Shown here: positions 43,271 through 51,342 of the stretch, one piece after another | Layout of the letters: every line of letters begins with the position of its first letter | Position numbering within the stretch: position 1 is the first letter of the stretch | NCBI RefSeq assembly: GCF_040187885.1 | Contig: NZ_JBDPLH010000001.1 | Coordinates: forward strand, 1,240,001-1,304,000 | DNA: 64,000 nucleotides | Source: Roseateles_E cavernae | GTDB lineage: Bacteria; Pseudomonadota; Gammaproteobacteria; Burkholderiales; Burkholderiaceae_C | Reading direction: 5' to 3' | The notes under the pieces: generated by a model | Seen by the model: only the letters and a program-made list of their open reading frames with translations | Databases searched by the model: none | What the model was told of the DNA's origin: nothing | Program-made: the position numbers and the translations under genes

Positions 43271-44032
43271 TTAGCGGGTCAGAAACTGGGTCGGTGCGGC
43301 GGGTTTGCCGAAGAAGGGGATGCGCTTGAGCCACAGGCGCAAGGCCTGCCAGTGGATGCGGGCCATCAGCATCAGGCTGAAGGCCGGTTGGGCGAAGAAG
43401 GCCGCGCGCGCGCTGCAGCGGGTCAGCGGCTGCAGCTGGCCGGAGATGCTGGTCGTCAGCAGCGGCCCCTGCTCATCCTCATGCGCGATGCGTGCGACCG
43501 TGCGCATGCCGGCGTGCAGGAAGCGGAAGCGGTAGCGGCCCGCGACCCGGCAAAAGGGCGAGACATGGAAGACCTTGGCGGCGCTCAGCTCGCGGCCATA
43601 GGCCAGCTCGGGCCCGGCCAGCAGATAGCAGTGGCGCTCGCCGAAGGTGTTGTTGACCTCGACGACGATGGCGACCAGGCTCTCGTCCGCACGGTGGCAG
43701 TACCAGAAGCTGACCGGCTTGAAGGCATAGCCCAGCACGCGCGGGAAGCAATGCAGCCAGACCTCGCCATCGGCATCCGTGATGCCCTCGCTGGCCAGCA
43801 GCCCATCGAGCCAGGCCAGCGCGTCGGGGCCAGCGTCGCCATGGTCGGCATCGTGAAAGCTCAGCCAGCCCCAGCTGTTGCGGTTCAACGCCGTGCAGGC
43901 CTGCGCGCGCAGCGCGCGCATCGGCAGCATCAGGAAGTAGCTGGCATAGCTGAAGCGATGCGGCCGCGGGCGCAGCCGGCCGTGGTGCACCGGGCCGCGT
44001 GCAATCAGGGCCTGGGTCGGCCAGGTCTTCAT
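43271..44032 (-). CDS. DUF1365 family protein
   Basis: A 253-residue protein of the DUF1365 family, recognisable by GPVHHGRLRPRPHRFSYASYFLML at the N-terminus, WLHCFPRVLGYAFKPVSFWYCH, EVNNTFGERHCYL and KVFHVSPFCRVAGRY. Its biochemical role is not established; it is almost always encoded beside a Cfa-type methylase and an FAD oxidoreductase, as here. It overlaps the FAD gene by four bases and the Cfa gene follows after 11 bases. Confidence 0.88.
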   Translation of the reverse strand: MKTWPTQALIARGPVHHGRLRPRPHRFSYASYFLMLPMRALRAQACTALNRNSWGWLSFHDADHGDAGPDALAWLDGLLASEGITDADGEVWLHCFPRVLGYAFKPVSFWYCHRADESLVAIVVEVNNTFGERHCYLLAGPELAYGRELSAAKVFHVSPFCRVAGRYRFRFLHAGMRTVARIAHEDEQGPLLTTSISGQLQPLTRCSARAAFFAQPAFSLMLMARIHWQALRLWLKRIPFFGKPAAPTQFLTR

Positions 44033-45447
44033 GCGCCTGCCCTGGGTGTGTCGGCCCAGCTGGCCATCAGGCGCTGCGCCACGGTCAGGCCCGAGAGCAG
44101 GCCGTCCTCGTGGAAGCCGTAGCGCGTCCAGGCGCCGCAGAACCACAGTCCGCCCTGGCCCTGGATCTCGCCCAGGCGTTGCTGGGCCCGGGTGGCGGCA
44201 TGGTCGAAGACCGGGTGCGCATAGTCGTACTCGCCCAGCACCTGCTCGGTCCGCGGCTCGCGCACCGGATTCAGCGAGACGATGACCGGCTGGCGCCAGG
44301 GCAGGGGCTGCAGCCGGTTGATCAGATAGTGCAGGCAGACGGCCCGCTGTTCCTGCCGGCCGCCGCCATGCTCGTAGTTCCAGGCCGCCCAGGCCCGGCG
44401 GCGGCGCGGCAGCAGCGCGCTGTCGGTATGCAGCACGGCGCGGTTGCGGTGATAGCCGATCGCGCCGAGGATCTGGCGCTCGGCCTGGGTGGCCTCGCTG
44501 AGCAGGCGCAGCGACTGGTCGCTGTGCGTGGCCAGCACCACCGCGTCGAAGCGCTCGCTGCCATGCGCGGTGGCCAGCTGCACACCGCCGTCGGGCAGGC
44601 GGCGCAGCGCGCCGACGGGCGTGTTGAGGCGGCGGTCGGCAATGCGCGGCAGCAGCCGGTCGACATAGTGGCGGGCGCCGCCGCGCACCGTGAACCATTG
44701 CGGCCGTTTCGTCACCTGCAGCAGGCCGTGGTTGTGGCAGAAGCGTATCAGCGTGCTGATCGGAAAGCTCAGCATCTGCGCGGTCGGGCAGGACCAGATG
44801 CAGGCGACCATGGGCAGCAGATACCAGTCGCGGAACTCGGGGCCGAAACGCTGTTCGTCGAGGAAGGCGGCGATCGGCTGGGCCAGCGCGGCCTCGCTGC
44901 CTTGCTCGGCGAGCGCTGTCGTCAGCTGGTTGAAGCGCAGCAGGTCCTTGAGCATGCGCCAGAAGCCCGGCCGCGCCAGATTGCGGCGCTGCGCGAACAC
45001 GGTGTTCAGATTGCTGCCGCTCCACTCGAGATCCTGGTCCGGCAGCTGCACCGAGAAGGACATCTCGCTGGCCACCGTCTGCACGTCCAGCTGCGCGAAC
45101 AGCTGGATCAGCAGCGGATAGGTGCGCTCGTTGAAGACCAGAAAGCCGGTGTCGACCGCGCAGTGCTGCCGCTCCAGCTCGACGTCGACGCTGTGGGTGT
45201 GGCCGCCGAAGTAGTCACCGGCCTCGAACAGGCTCACCTGGGCCTGGCTGCTCAGCGCCCAGGCGGCCGACAGCCCGCTGATGCCCGAGCCGACCACCGC
45301 GATGCGCCGCTGCGAGCCGGCCGGCGCGGCGCCGGGCTGGCTCAGGCCGGCGAGAAAGGGGGCCAGTGTCTCGGCGTGGGCGGCCGCGCCCAGCCGCTGG
45401 CGCCGCAAATGAAGAGGGCTTCCGCCTGCGACGGAAGCCCCGGACAT
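44029..45447 (-). CDS. FAD-dependent amine-oxidase-like oxidoreductase
   Basis: A flavoprotein of about 472 residues acting with the Cfa-like and DUF1365 proteins, probably on acyl chains. The dinucleotide motif VVGSGISGLSAAWAL is at about residues 50-64, followed by EAGDYFGGHTHSV, and the C-terminal FAD contact is FCGAWTRYGFHEDGLLSG. The start is uncertain: the frame is open to 45759, but the extra 104 residues are low-complexity and cover a G-rich simple repeat. I chose the first ATG before the FAD motif (45447). A hairpin at 45416-45440 lies just inside that start, so a TTG near 45408 is also possible. Confidence 0.85.
   Translation of the reverse strand: MSGASVAGGSPLHLRRQRLGAAAHAETLAPFLAGLSQPGAAPAGSQRRIAVVGSGISGLSAAWALSSQAQVSLFEAGDYFGGHTHSVDVELERQHCAVDTGFLVFNERTYPLLIQLFAQLDVQTVASEMSFSVQLPDQDLEWSGSNLNTVFAQRRNLARPGFWRMLKDLLRFNQLTTALAEQGSEAALAQPIAAFLDEQRFGPEFRDWYLLPMVACIWSCPTAQMLSFPISTLIRFCHNHGLLQVTKRPQWFTVRGGARHYVDRLLPRIADRRLNTPVGALRRLPDGGVQLATAHGSERFDAVVLATHSDQSLRLLSEATQAERQILGAIGYHRNRAVLHTDSALLPRRRRAWAAWNYEHGGGRQEQRAVCLHYLINRLQPLPWRQPVIVSLNPVREPRTEQVLGEYDYAHPVFDHAATRAQQRLGEIQGQGGLWFCGAWTRYGFHEDGLLSGLTVAQRLMASWADTPRAGA
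45416..45440 (-). repeat. Strong hairpin near the start of the FAD oxidoreductase gene
   Basis: Perfect nine-base arms GGGCTTCCG (45416-45424) and CGGAAGCCC (45432-45440) with a seven-base loop. On the minus strand it is followed by TCTTCATTT, so it could be a weak terminator or attenuator. It lies between the gene's possible upstream ATGs and the FAD-binding motif. Confidence 0.5.
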
Positions 45448-45760
45448 AAAAGAGGTTGCAAGACGCCCCGAAGCCAACGAGGGAGGGAGGGAGGAGGAGG
45501 AGAAGGGCTCCGGGATTTCGACCTCTTCGCAGAGGCGATCTTGCGACCTAAATTCTGGTTTGACTTTAGCGCTTTGACGCGCGGCTGAGAACAGTTGTTT
45601 TGCAGACTCCTCCAAGACCTGCGGCCACAACGGTTGTGCCAAGCTTTTGTAACCGCTGAACGAGGGCTTGGCGGCGAGTTCCGCTGCACTGTCCCCGGTA
45701 GTGGGTACAAGCGCTGCGGGCGATACAACAGTCATGGACATGGGGCGGGTTCCGGCCATT
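45448..45760. other. Leader region of the FAD/DUF1365/cfa cluster
   Basis: About 310 bases between the glutathione peroxidase stop and the oxidoreductase start. It contains a G-rich simple repeat on the plus strand (45481-45507, GGGAGGGAGGGAGG and further GG/GGG runs) and a direct repeat TTTGAC at 45559-45564 and 45573-45578. The minus-strand frame stays open through it, but the translation is biased to Ser, Pro and Ala and matches nothing I know. I treat it as promoter/leader sequence. Confidence 0.4.
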
Positions 45761-46318
45761 TCAAGGCTTGGCGAGCAGGCGTTCGAGTTCGAGCGTGAAG
45801 GGTCGGCTCAGCGGATCGGTGGCCGAGGCATAGCTCAGCACCTCGGCGCCATCGCGGGCCACCAGGTATTTGTGGAAGTTCCACTTCGGCGCCTGGCCGC
45901 TGCGCTTGGCGAGGTCGAGGATCAGGCCGTTGCTGTCGGGCTTGCCGGCGCTCAGGCTGGTCTTGCTGAACATCGGGAACTTGACGTTGAAGGTGTTCTC
46001 GCAGAACTCGGCGATCTCCTTGTTGCTGCCACCCTCCTGATTGAAGTCATTGGACGGAAAGCCCAGCACCACCAGGCCGCGCGGGCCATAGCGTTGCGAC
46101 AAGGTCTCCAGCGCCTTGTACTGGCCGGTGAAGCCGCAGAAGCTGGCGGTGTTGACCACCAGCAGCACCTTGCCGGCGTACTGGCATAGCGGCTGCGGCT
46201 TCTCGTCCTGCAGGCGCGGCATCTCGCGCTGCAGCAGGGCCGGGCAGTTCTGGCCCCAGGCGCTGCCCAGGCCCAGCAGCAGACCGGTGGCGGTGGACAA
46301 TGCGAGTCGTCTGTTCAT
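45761..46318 (-). CDS. Periplasmic glutathione peroxidase-like protein
   Basis: A 185-residue thioredoxin-fold peroxidase with a signal peptide (MNRRLALSTATGLLLGLGSAWG). The peroxidatic Cys is in NTASFCGFTGQYKAL (about residue 61), and the family Trp/Asn lie in PKWNFHKYLV. The usual Gln region reads GFPSNDFNQEGG, slightly different from the classical FPCNQFGGQEPG. It would reduce lipid or organic hydroperoxides in the periplasm, probably with thioredoxin-like donors. It is divergent from the CarH/LitR-like regulator, and one inverted repeat overlaps its start region. Confidence 0.9.
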   Translation of the reverse strand: MNRRLALSTATGLLLGLGSAWGQNCPALLQREMPRLQDEKPQPLCQYAGKVLLVVNTASFCGFTGQYKALETLSQRYGPRGLVVLGFPSNDFNQEGGSNKEIAEFCENTFNVKFPMFSKTSLSAGKPDSNGLILDLAKRSGQAPKWNFHKYLVARDGAEVLSYASATDPLSRPFTLELERLLAKP

Positions 46319-46320
46319 TG

Positions 46321-46335
46321 TTTGTCCTAGTCAAA
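46321..46335. promoter_or_regulatory. Imperfect inverted repeat, candidate operator 1
   Basis: TTTGTC-CTA-GTCAAA, a near-copy of the perfect repeat at 46384-46398, placed two bases before the glutathione peroxidase start codon. The two repeats are 63 bases apart, about six turns of the helix, so a multimeric regulator could contact both from one side. The likely binder is the adjacent MerR-type regulator. Confidence 0.5.
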
Positions 46336-46383
46336 TCGACTTGTTACGGCCATACTAAGCCAATATTTTGGTTTTGTCTCATG

Positions 46384-46398
46384 TTTGTCCAAGACAAA
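46384..46398. promoter_or_regulatory. Perfect inverted repeat, candidate operator 2
   Basis: TTTGTC-CAA-GACAAA is a perfect palindrome with a three-base centre. It lies 34 bases before the regulator's start codon in the divergent control region. AT-rich candidate -10 sequences lie between the two repeats. It is most simply an autoregulatory site of the CarH/LitR-like protein. Confidence 0.6.
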
Positions 46399-46432
46399 TT
46401 AGTCAATCGAAAGCCAATCCACGGGATCACGC

Positions 46433-47353
46433 ATGGCTGAGTCGCCGGTCTTGCTGGGCATCACCGCCGTCGAGCGGGATACCGGCATCAGCAAGGACAG
46501 CCTGCGCATCTGGGAGCGTCGCTACCAGTTCCCGCAGCCGCTGCGCGATGCGCTGGGCGAGCGCGCCTATCCGCCCGAGCAGGTGGCGAAGCTGCGCCTG
46601 ATCAAGCGCTTGCTGGACCTGGGCCACCGCGCCGGGCGCCTGGTGCCGGCCGATGTCGGCAGCCTGCAATCCCTGCTGGACCAGGCGCAGCAGCAGGCCC
46701 GGCTGGCCGGCCCGGCGGCGGCCGAGCTGCAGCCCTTTGTCGATGCGCTGCGCGCTCATGACGTCGACGGCCTGCGCCGCATGCTGGCGCAGGCGCTGCT
46801 GCGCTCGGGGCTGGGGGAGGGGGTGGTGTCACTCATCGCCCCCTTGACTACGCAGGTGGGCGAGCTTTGGATGCGCGGCGAGCTGCAGGTCTTCGAGGAG
46901 CATATCTACAGCGAGTCGGTGCAGCTGGTGCTGCGCCAGGCCATCCAGGCGGTGCCGCAACTGGCGCGGGCCGAGCGGCCGCGGGTGCTCTTGACCACCT
47001 TGCCGGGCGAGCAGCACGGCCTGGGCCTGCTGATGGCCGAGGCCCTGCTGGCGCTGGAGGGCTGCCAATGCCTGTCGCTGGGCGTGCAGACGCCGCTGAG
47101 CGACATCGTGCTGGCGGCGGCCGCCCACCGCTCCGATATCGTGGCCCTGAGCTTCAGCGGCTATCTGGCGGCCGGCCAGGTTGCCGAGGCGCTGGCCGAG
47201 CTGCGCGGGCGCCTGCCGGCCGCACTGGAGCTCTGGGCCGGCGGCAACAGCGCCGCGCTGCAAAAGCGCAGCCCCCATGCCGGGCTGCTGCATATCGCCG
47301 ATCTCGCGGCCATCGGTCCGCAGGTGCAGCGCTGGCGGGCGGGGCGGGCATAA
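46433..47353 (+). CDS. MerR-type regulator with B12-binding domain (CarH/LitR-like photoreceptor)
   Basis: A 306-residue transcription factor. Residues about 8-75 are a MerR helix-turn-helix (GITAVERDTGISKDSLRIWERRY). A helical bundle contains the Wx9EH motif (WMRGELQVFEEH, Trp about 144), and the cobalamin domain has ExHxxG (GEQHGLG, His about 202) followed by SLGVQTP and VALSFSG. These two motifs mark the adenosylcobalamin-dependent CarH/LitR family, which represses in the dark and is released by light. It is divergent from a lipid and peroxide-defence cluster that such regulators are known to control, and is followed after 29 bases by a ferritin-like gene. Confidence 0.88.
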   Translation: MAESPVLLGITAVERDTGISKDSLRIWERRYQFPQPLRDALGERAYPPEQVAKLRLIKRLLDLGHRAGRLVPADVGSLQSLLDQAQQQARLAGPAAAELQPFVDALRAHDVDGLRRMLAQALLRSGLGEGVVSLIAPLTTQVGELWMRGELQVFEEHIYSESVQLVLRQAIQAVPQLARAERPRVLLTTLPGEQHGLGLLMAEALLALEGCQCLSLGVQTPLSDIVLAAAAHRSDIVALSFSGYLAAGQVAEALAELRGRLPAALELWAGGNSAALQKRSPHAGLLHIADLAAIGPQVQRWRAGRA

Positions 47354-47382
47354 AATCGGCCCCGACCAACCGAGGACGGATC

Positions 47383-48243
47383 ATGCTTTATCCCGAACTT
47401 TTCAAGCAGTTGGAAGCGGTGCGCTGGAATATGGACACGGACATCCCCTGGGACAAGTTCGACACCGAGCGGCTCAGCGACGATCAGGCGCGCACCATCA
47501 AGATGAACGCGATCACCGAGTGGGCGGCGCTGCCGGCCACCGAGATGTTTCTGCGCGACAACCGCGATGACAGCGACTTCTCGGCCTTCATGAGCGTCTG
47601 GTTCTTCGAGGAGCAGAAGCACTCGCTGGTGCTGATGGAGTATCTGCGGCGCTTCCGTCCCGATATGGTGCCCACCGAGGCCGAGCTGCACGAGGTGCGC
47701 TTCGACTTCGACCCGGCGCCGGCGCTGGAGACGCTGATGCTGCATTTCTGCGGCGAGATCCGGCTGAACCACTGGTACCGGCGCGCGGCCGAGTGGCATA
47801 CCGAGCCGGTCATCAAGGCCATCTACGAAACCCTGGCGCGCGACGAGGCCCGCCATGGCGGCGCCTATCTGCGCTATATGAAGCGGGCGATGAGCAAGTT
47901 CGGCGACGAGGCCCGGGCTGCTTTTGCCAAGGTGGGGGTGTTGATGGCCAGCGCGCGTCGCACCGCCCAGGCCCTGCACCCCACCAATCTGCATGTCAAC
48001 GCCGCGCTGTTCCCGCGCGACACCGTGCAGAGCCGCGTGCCCGACCCCGAGTGGCTGGAGCATTGGCTGGACAAGCAGATCCAGTTCGACGCGGTCTGGG
48101 AGAACAAGGTGGTGGAGCGCATCCTCCACAATATGAGCCTGCTGATGGAGCGCAGCTTCGCCAGCGTGCAGGAGCTCAACCGCTTCCGCAAGGAGATGGC
48201 GGCCAAGGTGGCCGCCGCAGCGGCCGGGCCGCAGACGGCCTGA
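47383..48243 (+). CDS. Diiron ferritin-like protein
   Basis: A 286-residue four-helix-bundle protein. Iron ligands are visible as Glu in NAITEWAALPATE, the E-x2-H of WFFEEQKHSLV, Glu in FCGEIRLNHWY and the ExxH of ARDEARHGGAY, which together form a complete ferritin/desaturase-type diiron site. It may act on fatty acids, oxygen or peroxide. It starts at the ATG at 47383 with GAGGA upstream, 29 bases after the CarH/LitR-like gene, so the two are probably co-transcribed. A strong terminator follows. Confidence 0.85.
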   Translation: MLYPELFKQLEAVRWNMDTDIPWDKFDTERLSDDQARTIKMNAITEWAALPATEMFLRDNRDDSDFSAFMSVWFFEEQKHSLVLMEYLRRFRPDMVPTEAELHEVRFDFDPAPALETLMLHFCGEIRLNHWYRRAAEWHTEPVIKAIYETLARDEARHGGAYLRYMKRAMSKFGDEARAAFAKVGVLMASARRTAQALHPTNLHVNAALFPRDTVQSRVPDPEWLEHWLDKQIQFDAVWENKVVERILHNMSLLMERSFASVQELNRFRKEMAAKVAAAAAGPQTA

Positions 48244-48247
48244 GCTG

Positions 48248-48273
48248 AAAAAGCCCGCTGCAGCGGGCTTTTT
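48248..48273. terminator. Bidirectional rho-independent terminator
   Basis: AAAAAGCCCGCTG followed by CAGCGGGCTTTTT, a perfect 13-base inverted repeat with A/T tracts on both sides. It lies five bases after the ferritin-like gene and 17 before the end of the convergent ABC permease gene, so it can serve both strands. Confidence 0.93.
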
Positions 48274-48289
48274 CGTGACTGGCGCCTGA

Positions 48290-49177
48290 TCAGGGCCGGC
48301 TGCGGCGCAGCACCAGCAGCCCGAAGCAGGCGGCCGCCACCAGCAGGCCGCCCAGCAGATGGGGCGAGGCCAGGTTCTGCAGCGCCGCCAGCGAGTCCTG
48401 CAGCGCCCAGCGGGCCACGCCGCCGCCGAACTCGGCCACGCCGCCGCTTGAGTGACGCAGCGCGTCGAGCTCGCCCTCGTGGTTGGTGAAGGCCTTGCCC
48501 GCACCCTCGGCCTGCGCGCCCAGCAGCTTCCAGACGATAGGGTTGGAGTAGACCTTGTCCAGCACATTGCCGCCGATCACGACCGTGGCGATCACCGCCG
48601 GCACCCCCCAGCGCTTGAGCCAGGCCGAGGCCGCCATCAGGATCATGAACAGCGGGGCGAGCCACAAGCTCATCAGCACCAGGCCCAGGGCCAGGCGCGC
48701 CAGGCCGGCCAGGCCGGCCGCCAGCAGGGCCGTCCAGGACACCTCGGCCAGCGCCGCGAGGCCGCCCAGCTTGACGACGACGCCGGCCGCAATCACCAGG
48801 CCCAGGGTGCTGCCCACCAGCAGGGCCAGCAGCGGCACCAGCAGCACATGCATCAGCAGGGTCGCGCCTATGCTCTCGCCATGGCCGGCCGGCAGCGAGA
48901 GCCAGAACTCGATCGAGCGGTCCTGTCGGTCGCGTCGCGCCAGACCGGGCAGCTGCAGCATCACCGCTCCCCAGCTGAGGCCGGTGACGGCCACGGCACA
49001 CAAGGCCGTGGCCACGGCGGCCAGGGCCAGCGGCGACAGCTCGGCCATCTCGACCTCGACCTGGCCGAAGGGCAGCAGGGCCAGAAAGATCGCCGGCGGC
49101 AGCAGCATCACCAGCAGCCAGCCCTTGTGGTGCTGCATCCATTCGCGCAGCATCAGGGTTTGAAAGCGTGTCCACAT
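48290..49177 (-). CDS. ABC transporter permease
   Basis: A 295-residue inner-membrane protein with about six helices in two groups (residues about 20-120 and 130-185) and a last helix at about 270-290. A soluble stretch rich in charged residues lies between (about 215-265). It is encoded 12 bases after the ABC ATPase and forms the exporter with it. The GntR-ATPase-permease arrangement resembles the Ytr-type systems of stress-induced ABC exporters; the substrate is unknown. Confidence 0.8.
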   Translation of the reverse strand: MWTRFQTLMLREWMQHHKGWLLVMLLPPAIFLALLPFGQVEVEMAELSPLALAAVATALCAVAVTGLSWGAVMLQLPGLARRDRQDRSIEFWLSLPAGHGESIGATLLMHVLLVPLLALLVGSTLGLVIAAGVVVKLGGLAALAEVSWTALLAAGLAGLARLALGLVLMSLWLAPLFMILMAASAWLKRWGVPAVIATVVIGGNVLDKVYSNPIVWKLLGAQAEGAGKAFTNHEGELDALRHSSGGVAEFGGGVARWALQDSLAALQNLASPHLLGGLLVAAACFGLLVLRRSRP

Positions 49178-49189
49178 GATTCTTGCTCC

Positions 49190-50083
49190 TCAGGCTTGGC
49201 TGCTGGATGACTGCATTTCGGGCTTGCGCGTCAGCGCCATGAACAGGTCGACCAGGCTGGGCCGAAAGCGCTGGCCCATCGCTTCGAGCTGAGGGGGCGG
49301 CGCGCCGTCGAACAGCGCCGCCGGCCGGCCCTGCTGGCGGTAGCGCAGCAGCGGATGGGCGGCGGCCACCGCATCGGCGGCGGCCGGGTCATGGCTCAGC
49401 GCGACAAAGCGCGAGTCCATCTCCTCCAGGCTGATGTTCAGCACCAGCCGGCCCATGTCCAGCATCATCACGTCGCTCAGCAGGGTCTCGATCTCCTCGA
49501 CCTGGTGGGTCGAGATCAGCACGCTGCGCTCGCCGTCGCACCATTCGTCGATCAGCATCTCGTAAAAGCTCTTGCGCGACATCACGTCCAGGCCCAGCGT
49601 CGGCTCGTCGAGGATCATCAGCTTGGTGTCTATCGCCGCGATCAGCGCCAGATGAGCCTGGGTCACCATGCCCTTGGACAGGCTCTTGATCTTGTCGTTC
49701 AGGCCCACGCTGGTGCGCTTGAGCAGGGCGCGGGCGCGCTCGGCCGAGAAGCGCGGCTGCAGCCCGCTCATCAGGGTGATCAGCTCGGACACCTTGGCCC
49801 AGCGCGGCAGCACGGCCACGTCGGGGATGTAGCTCATGTTCTGCAGCAGGGTTTCGCGCTGCCGGCCCGGGTTCAGGCCCAGCACCGTCAGCTCACCTTG
49901 CGCCGGCAGCAGGCCCACCAGGGCCTTCATCAGCGAGGTCTTGCCGGCGCCGTTATGGCCCAGCAGGCCGACGACGCGCCCCTTGGGGATCGTGAAACTG
50001 ATGTCGTCGACGGCGGTCTTGCTGCCATAGCGCAGGCTCAGTCCGCGCGCCTCGACGAGGTTGTTGGTGTTGTGCTCGCTCAT
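49190..50083 (-). CDS. ABC transporter ATP-binding protein
   Basis: A 297-residue ATPase. Walker A is GLLGHNGAGKTSLMKA (about residues 36-51), Walker B LMILDEPTLGLD, and the switch His is in LISTHQVEE. The signature motif reads LSKGM in place of LSGGQ, common in this subfamily of exporters. The ATG at 50083 overlaps the GntR stop by four bases, so expression is coupled to the regulator. It works with the downstream permease. Confidence 0.9.
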   Translation of the reverse strand: MSEHNTNNLVEARGLSLRYGSKTAVDDISFTIPKGRVVGLLGHNGAGKTSLMKALVGLLPAQGELTVLGLNPGRQRETLLQNMSYIPDVAVLPRWAKVSELITLMSGLQPRFSAERARALLKRTSVGLNDKIKSLSKGMVTQAHLALIAAIDTKLMILDEPTLGLDVMSRKSFYEMLIDEWCDGERSVLISTHQVEEIETLLSDVMMLDMGRLVLNISLEEMDSRFVALSHDPAAADAVAAAHPLLRYRQQGRPAALFDGAPPPQLEAMGQRFRPSLVDLFMALTRKPEMQSSSSQA

Positions 50084-50433
50084 TGCTGTTCTTCCCAGTT
50101 CAGATCCTTGGCGCTCAGGCCCAGGCGGCGCAGTTTGGCACGCAGAGCCGGCCATTCCTGCTGCAGAAACTGCTCGCGCTCGCTTTTCAGCAGGCGTGAG
50201 CGGGCCCCGGGCTGCACATACATGCCCAGGCCGCGGCGCGGCTCGACCAGGCCGTTGTCCACCAGGGCCTGCAAGGCCCGGCTGACGGTCAGCGGATTGA
50301 TCAGGTACTGGCTGGCCAGCGCCCTCACCGAGGGCAGGGCCTCACCCTCGGGCGGACTGCCGTCGAGCAGCTGCACGGCCAGGCGGTCGGCAAGCTGTTG
50401 GTAAATCGGGCTTGAATCGTTCCAGCGCTGCAT
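50080..50433 (-). CDS. GntR-family regulator, YtrA subfamily
   Basis: A 117-residue repressor. It starts with the winged helix IYQQLADRLAVQLLDG, LPSVRALASQYLINPLTVSRALQAL (about residues 10-70) and has only the short helical C-terminus typical of YtrA-type members. I use the ATG at 50433. It is the first gene of an operon with an ABC exporter and probably represses it; a candidate operator lies about 15 bases upstream. Confidence 0.88.
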   Translation of the reverse strand: MQRWNDSSPIYQQLADRLAVQLLDGSPPEGEALPSVRALASQYLINPLTVSRALQALVDNGLVEPRRGLGMYVQPGARSRLLKSEREQFLQQEWPALRAKLRRLGLSAKDLNWEEQQ

Positions 50434-50447
50434 GGCGTGGGCCTTGT

Positions 50448-50467
50448 GTGTTGCTGATGTAGCACAC
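50448..50467. promoter_or_regulatory. Imperfect inverted repeat, candidate GntR operator
   Basis: GTGTTGCT (50448-50455), a five-base centre and AGCACAC (50461-50467) form an inverted repeat with one unmatched base, just upstream of the gntR start. Position and size fit an autoregulatory YtrA-type operator. Confidence 0.45.
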
Positions 50468-50583
50468 CATAACAAGAGCCCCCCTGTCGCCCTAGTGCTG
50501 GGTGACAGACTGCAGCAGCGGCAGGATGAACTGCAGAGCCCGGCGACCTCCCGGCGCCGGGCCCTGTGGCTGTGTCAGCCGTG

Positions 50584-51342
50584 TCAGCCGCGACGGCGGC
50601 GTGTGACGAAGCCGATCGCGCCCAGGCCGGCCAGCAGCAGCGCATAGCTGCTCGGTTCAGGCACCGGGGCCAGGGTGGCGTTCAGGCTGAAGTTATCGAC
50701 GGCCAGGCCGTCGTCGGCGCCGCTGGCGTTGAAATCGGTCCAGCGCAGCCACACGGTGGCGCCCTGGGCCAGGCTCAGGCCGCTCAGGCTGCCGGAGACG
50801 GCGGCGCTATTGCTGTTGCCGTTCAGTGCGCGGGCGCTGCCAGTGGTGACGATGGAGCCGAAGTCCAGCGCGCTGACGCTGGTCCAGCTGCCGGTGTTCA
50901 GCGAGCTGGCGTCGGTGCTGTACTGGAACTGCAGGCGGTCGGCGCGGTTGGCAGCGCCCAGGCGCCATTGCTCACCGGTGTAGCTGATCGCCAGGCTGTC
51001 GATCGCGCGGCTGGCCTGGTTGGTGAAGGAGGCGCCGAACACCGGGGTCACCGAGCCCGACAGCAGGCCACCCAGCGCGCGCTCGCTGCTGCCGGCGCTG
51101 CCGAAGCTGTAGACATTGCCGGCGTTGTCGCTGCCGGTGCCGGCGGCATAGCTTGCGTTGGCATTGGTCCCGGTTTCCAGAAACGCCCAGCCGGTGGGCA
51201 GCGCGCTGCTCGTGCCGGAGGTGGCCAGGCTGTCGAAGCTTTGCTGGTAGCTCAGGTTCGCATCGCCGAGCTGAATGGCAGCGTTGGCGGACAGGCTGGC
51301 GGCAGCCAGCGCGCCGAGGGCGAGATAACGCAAGGTGGACAT
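50584..51342 (-). CDS. PEP-CTERM exosortase-substrate protein
   Basis: A 252-residue secreted protein: signal peptide MSTLRYLALGALAAASLSANA, a Ser/Thr/Asn/Gly-rich beta body, and the C-terminal sorting signal VPEPSSYALLLAGLGAIGF followed by an Arg cluster. Such proteins are processed by exosortase (EpsH/XrtA) and usually belong to the extracellular matrix. The ATG at 51342 fits the signal peptide. The body resembles a carbohydrate-binding jelly roll but I cannot name it. No exosortase gene is in the window. Confidence 0.9.
   Translation of the reverse strand: MSTLRYLALGALAAASLSANAAIQLGDANLSYQQSFDSLATSGTSSALPTGWAFLETGTNANASYAAGTGSDNAGNVYSFGSAGSSERALGGLLSGSVTPVFGASFTNQASRAIDSLAISYTGEQWRLGAANRADRLQFQYSTDASSLNTGSWTSVSALDFGSIVTTGSARALNGNSNSAAVSGSLSGLSLAQGATVWLRWTDFNASGADDGLAVDNFSLNATLAPVPEPSSYALLLAGLGAIGFVTRRRRG

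Noticed and set aside
45448..45759. Extension of the FAD oxidoreductase N-terminus to the ATG at 45759
   Set aside because: The added 104 residues are low-complexity, partly encoded by a simple repeat, and unlike family N-termini. I kept the doubt in the feature text.
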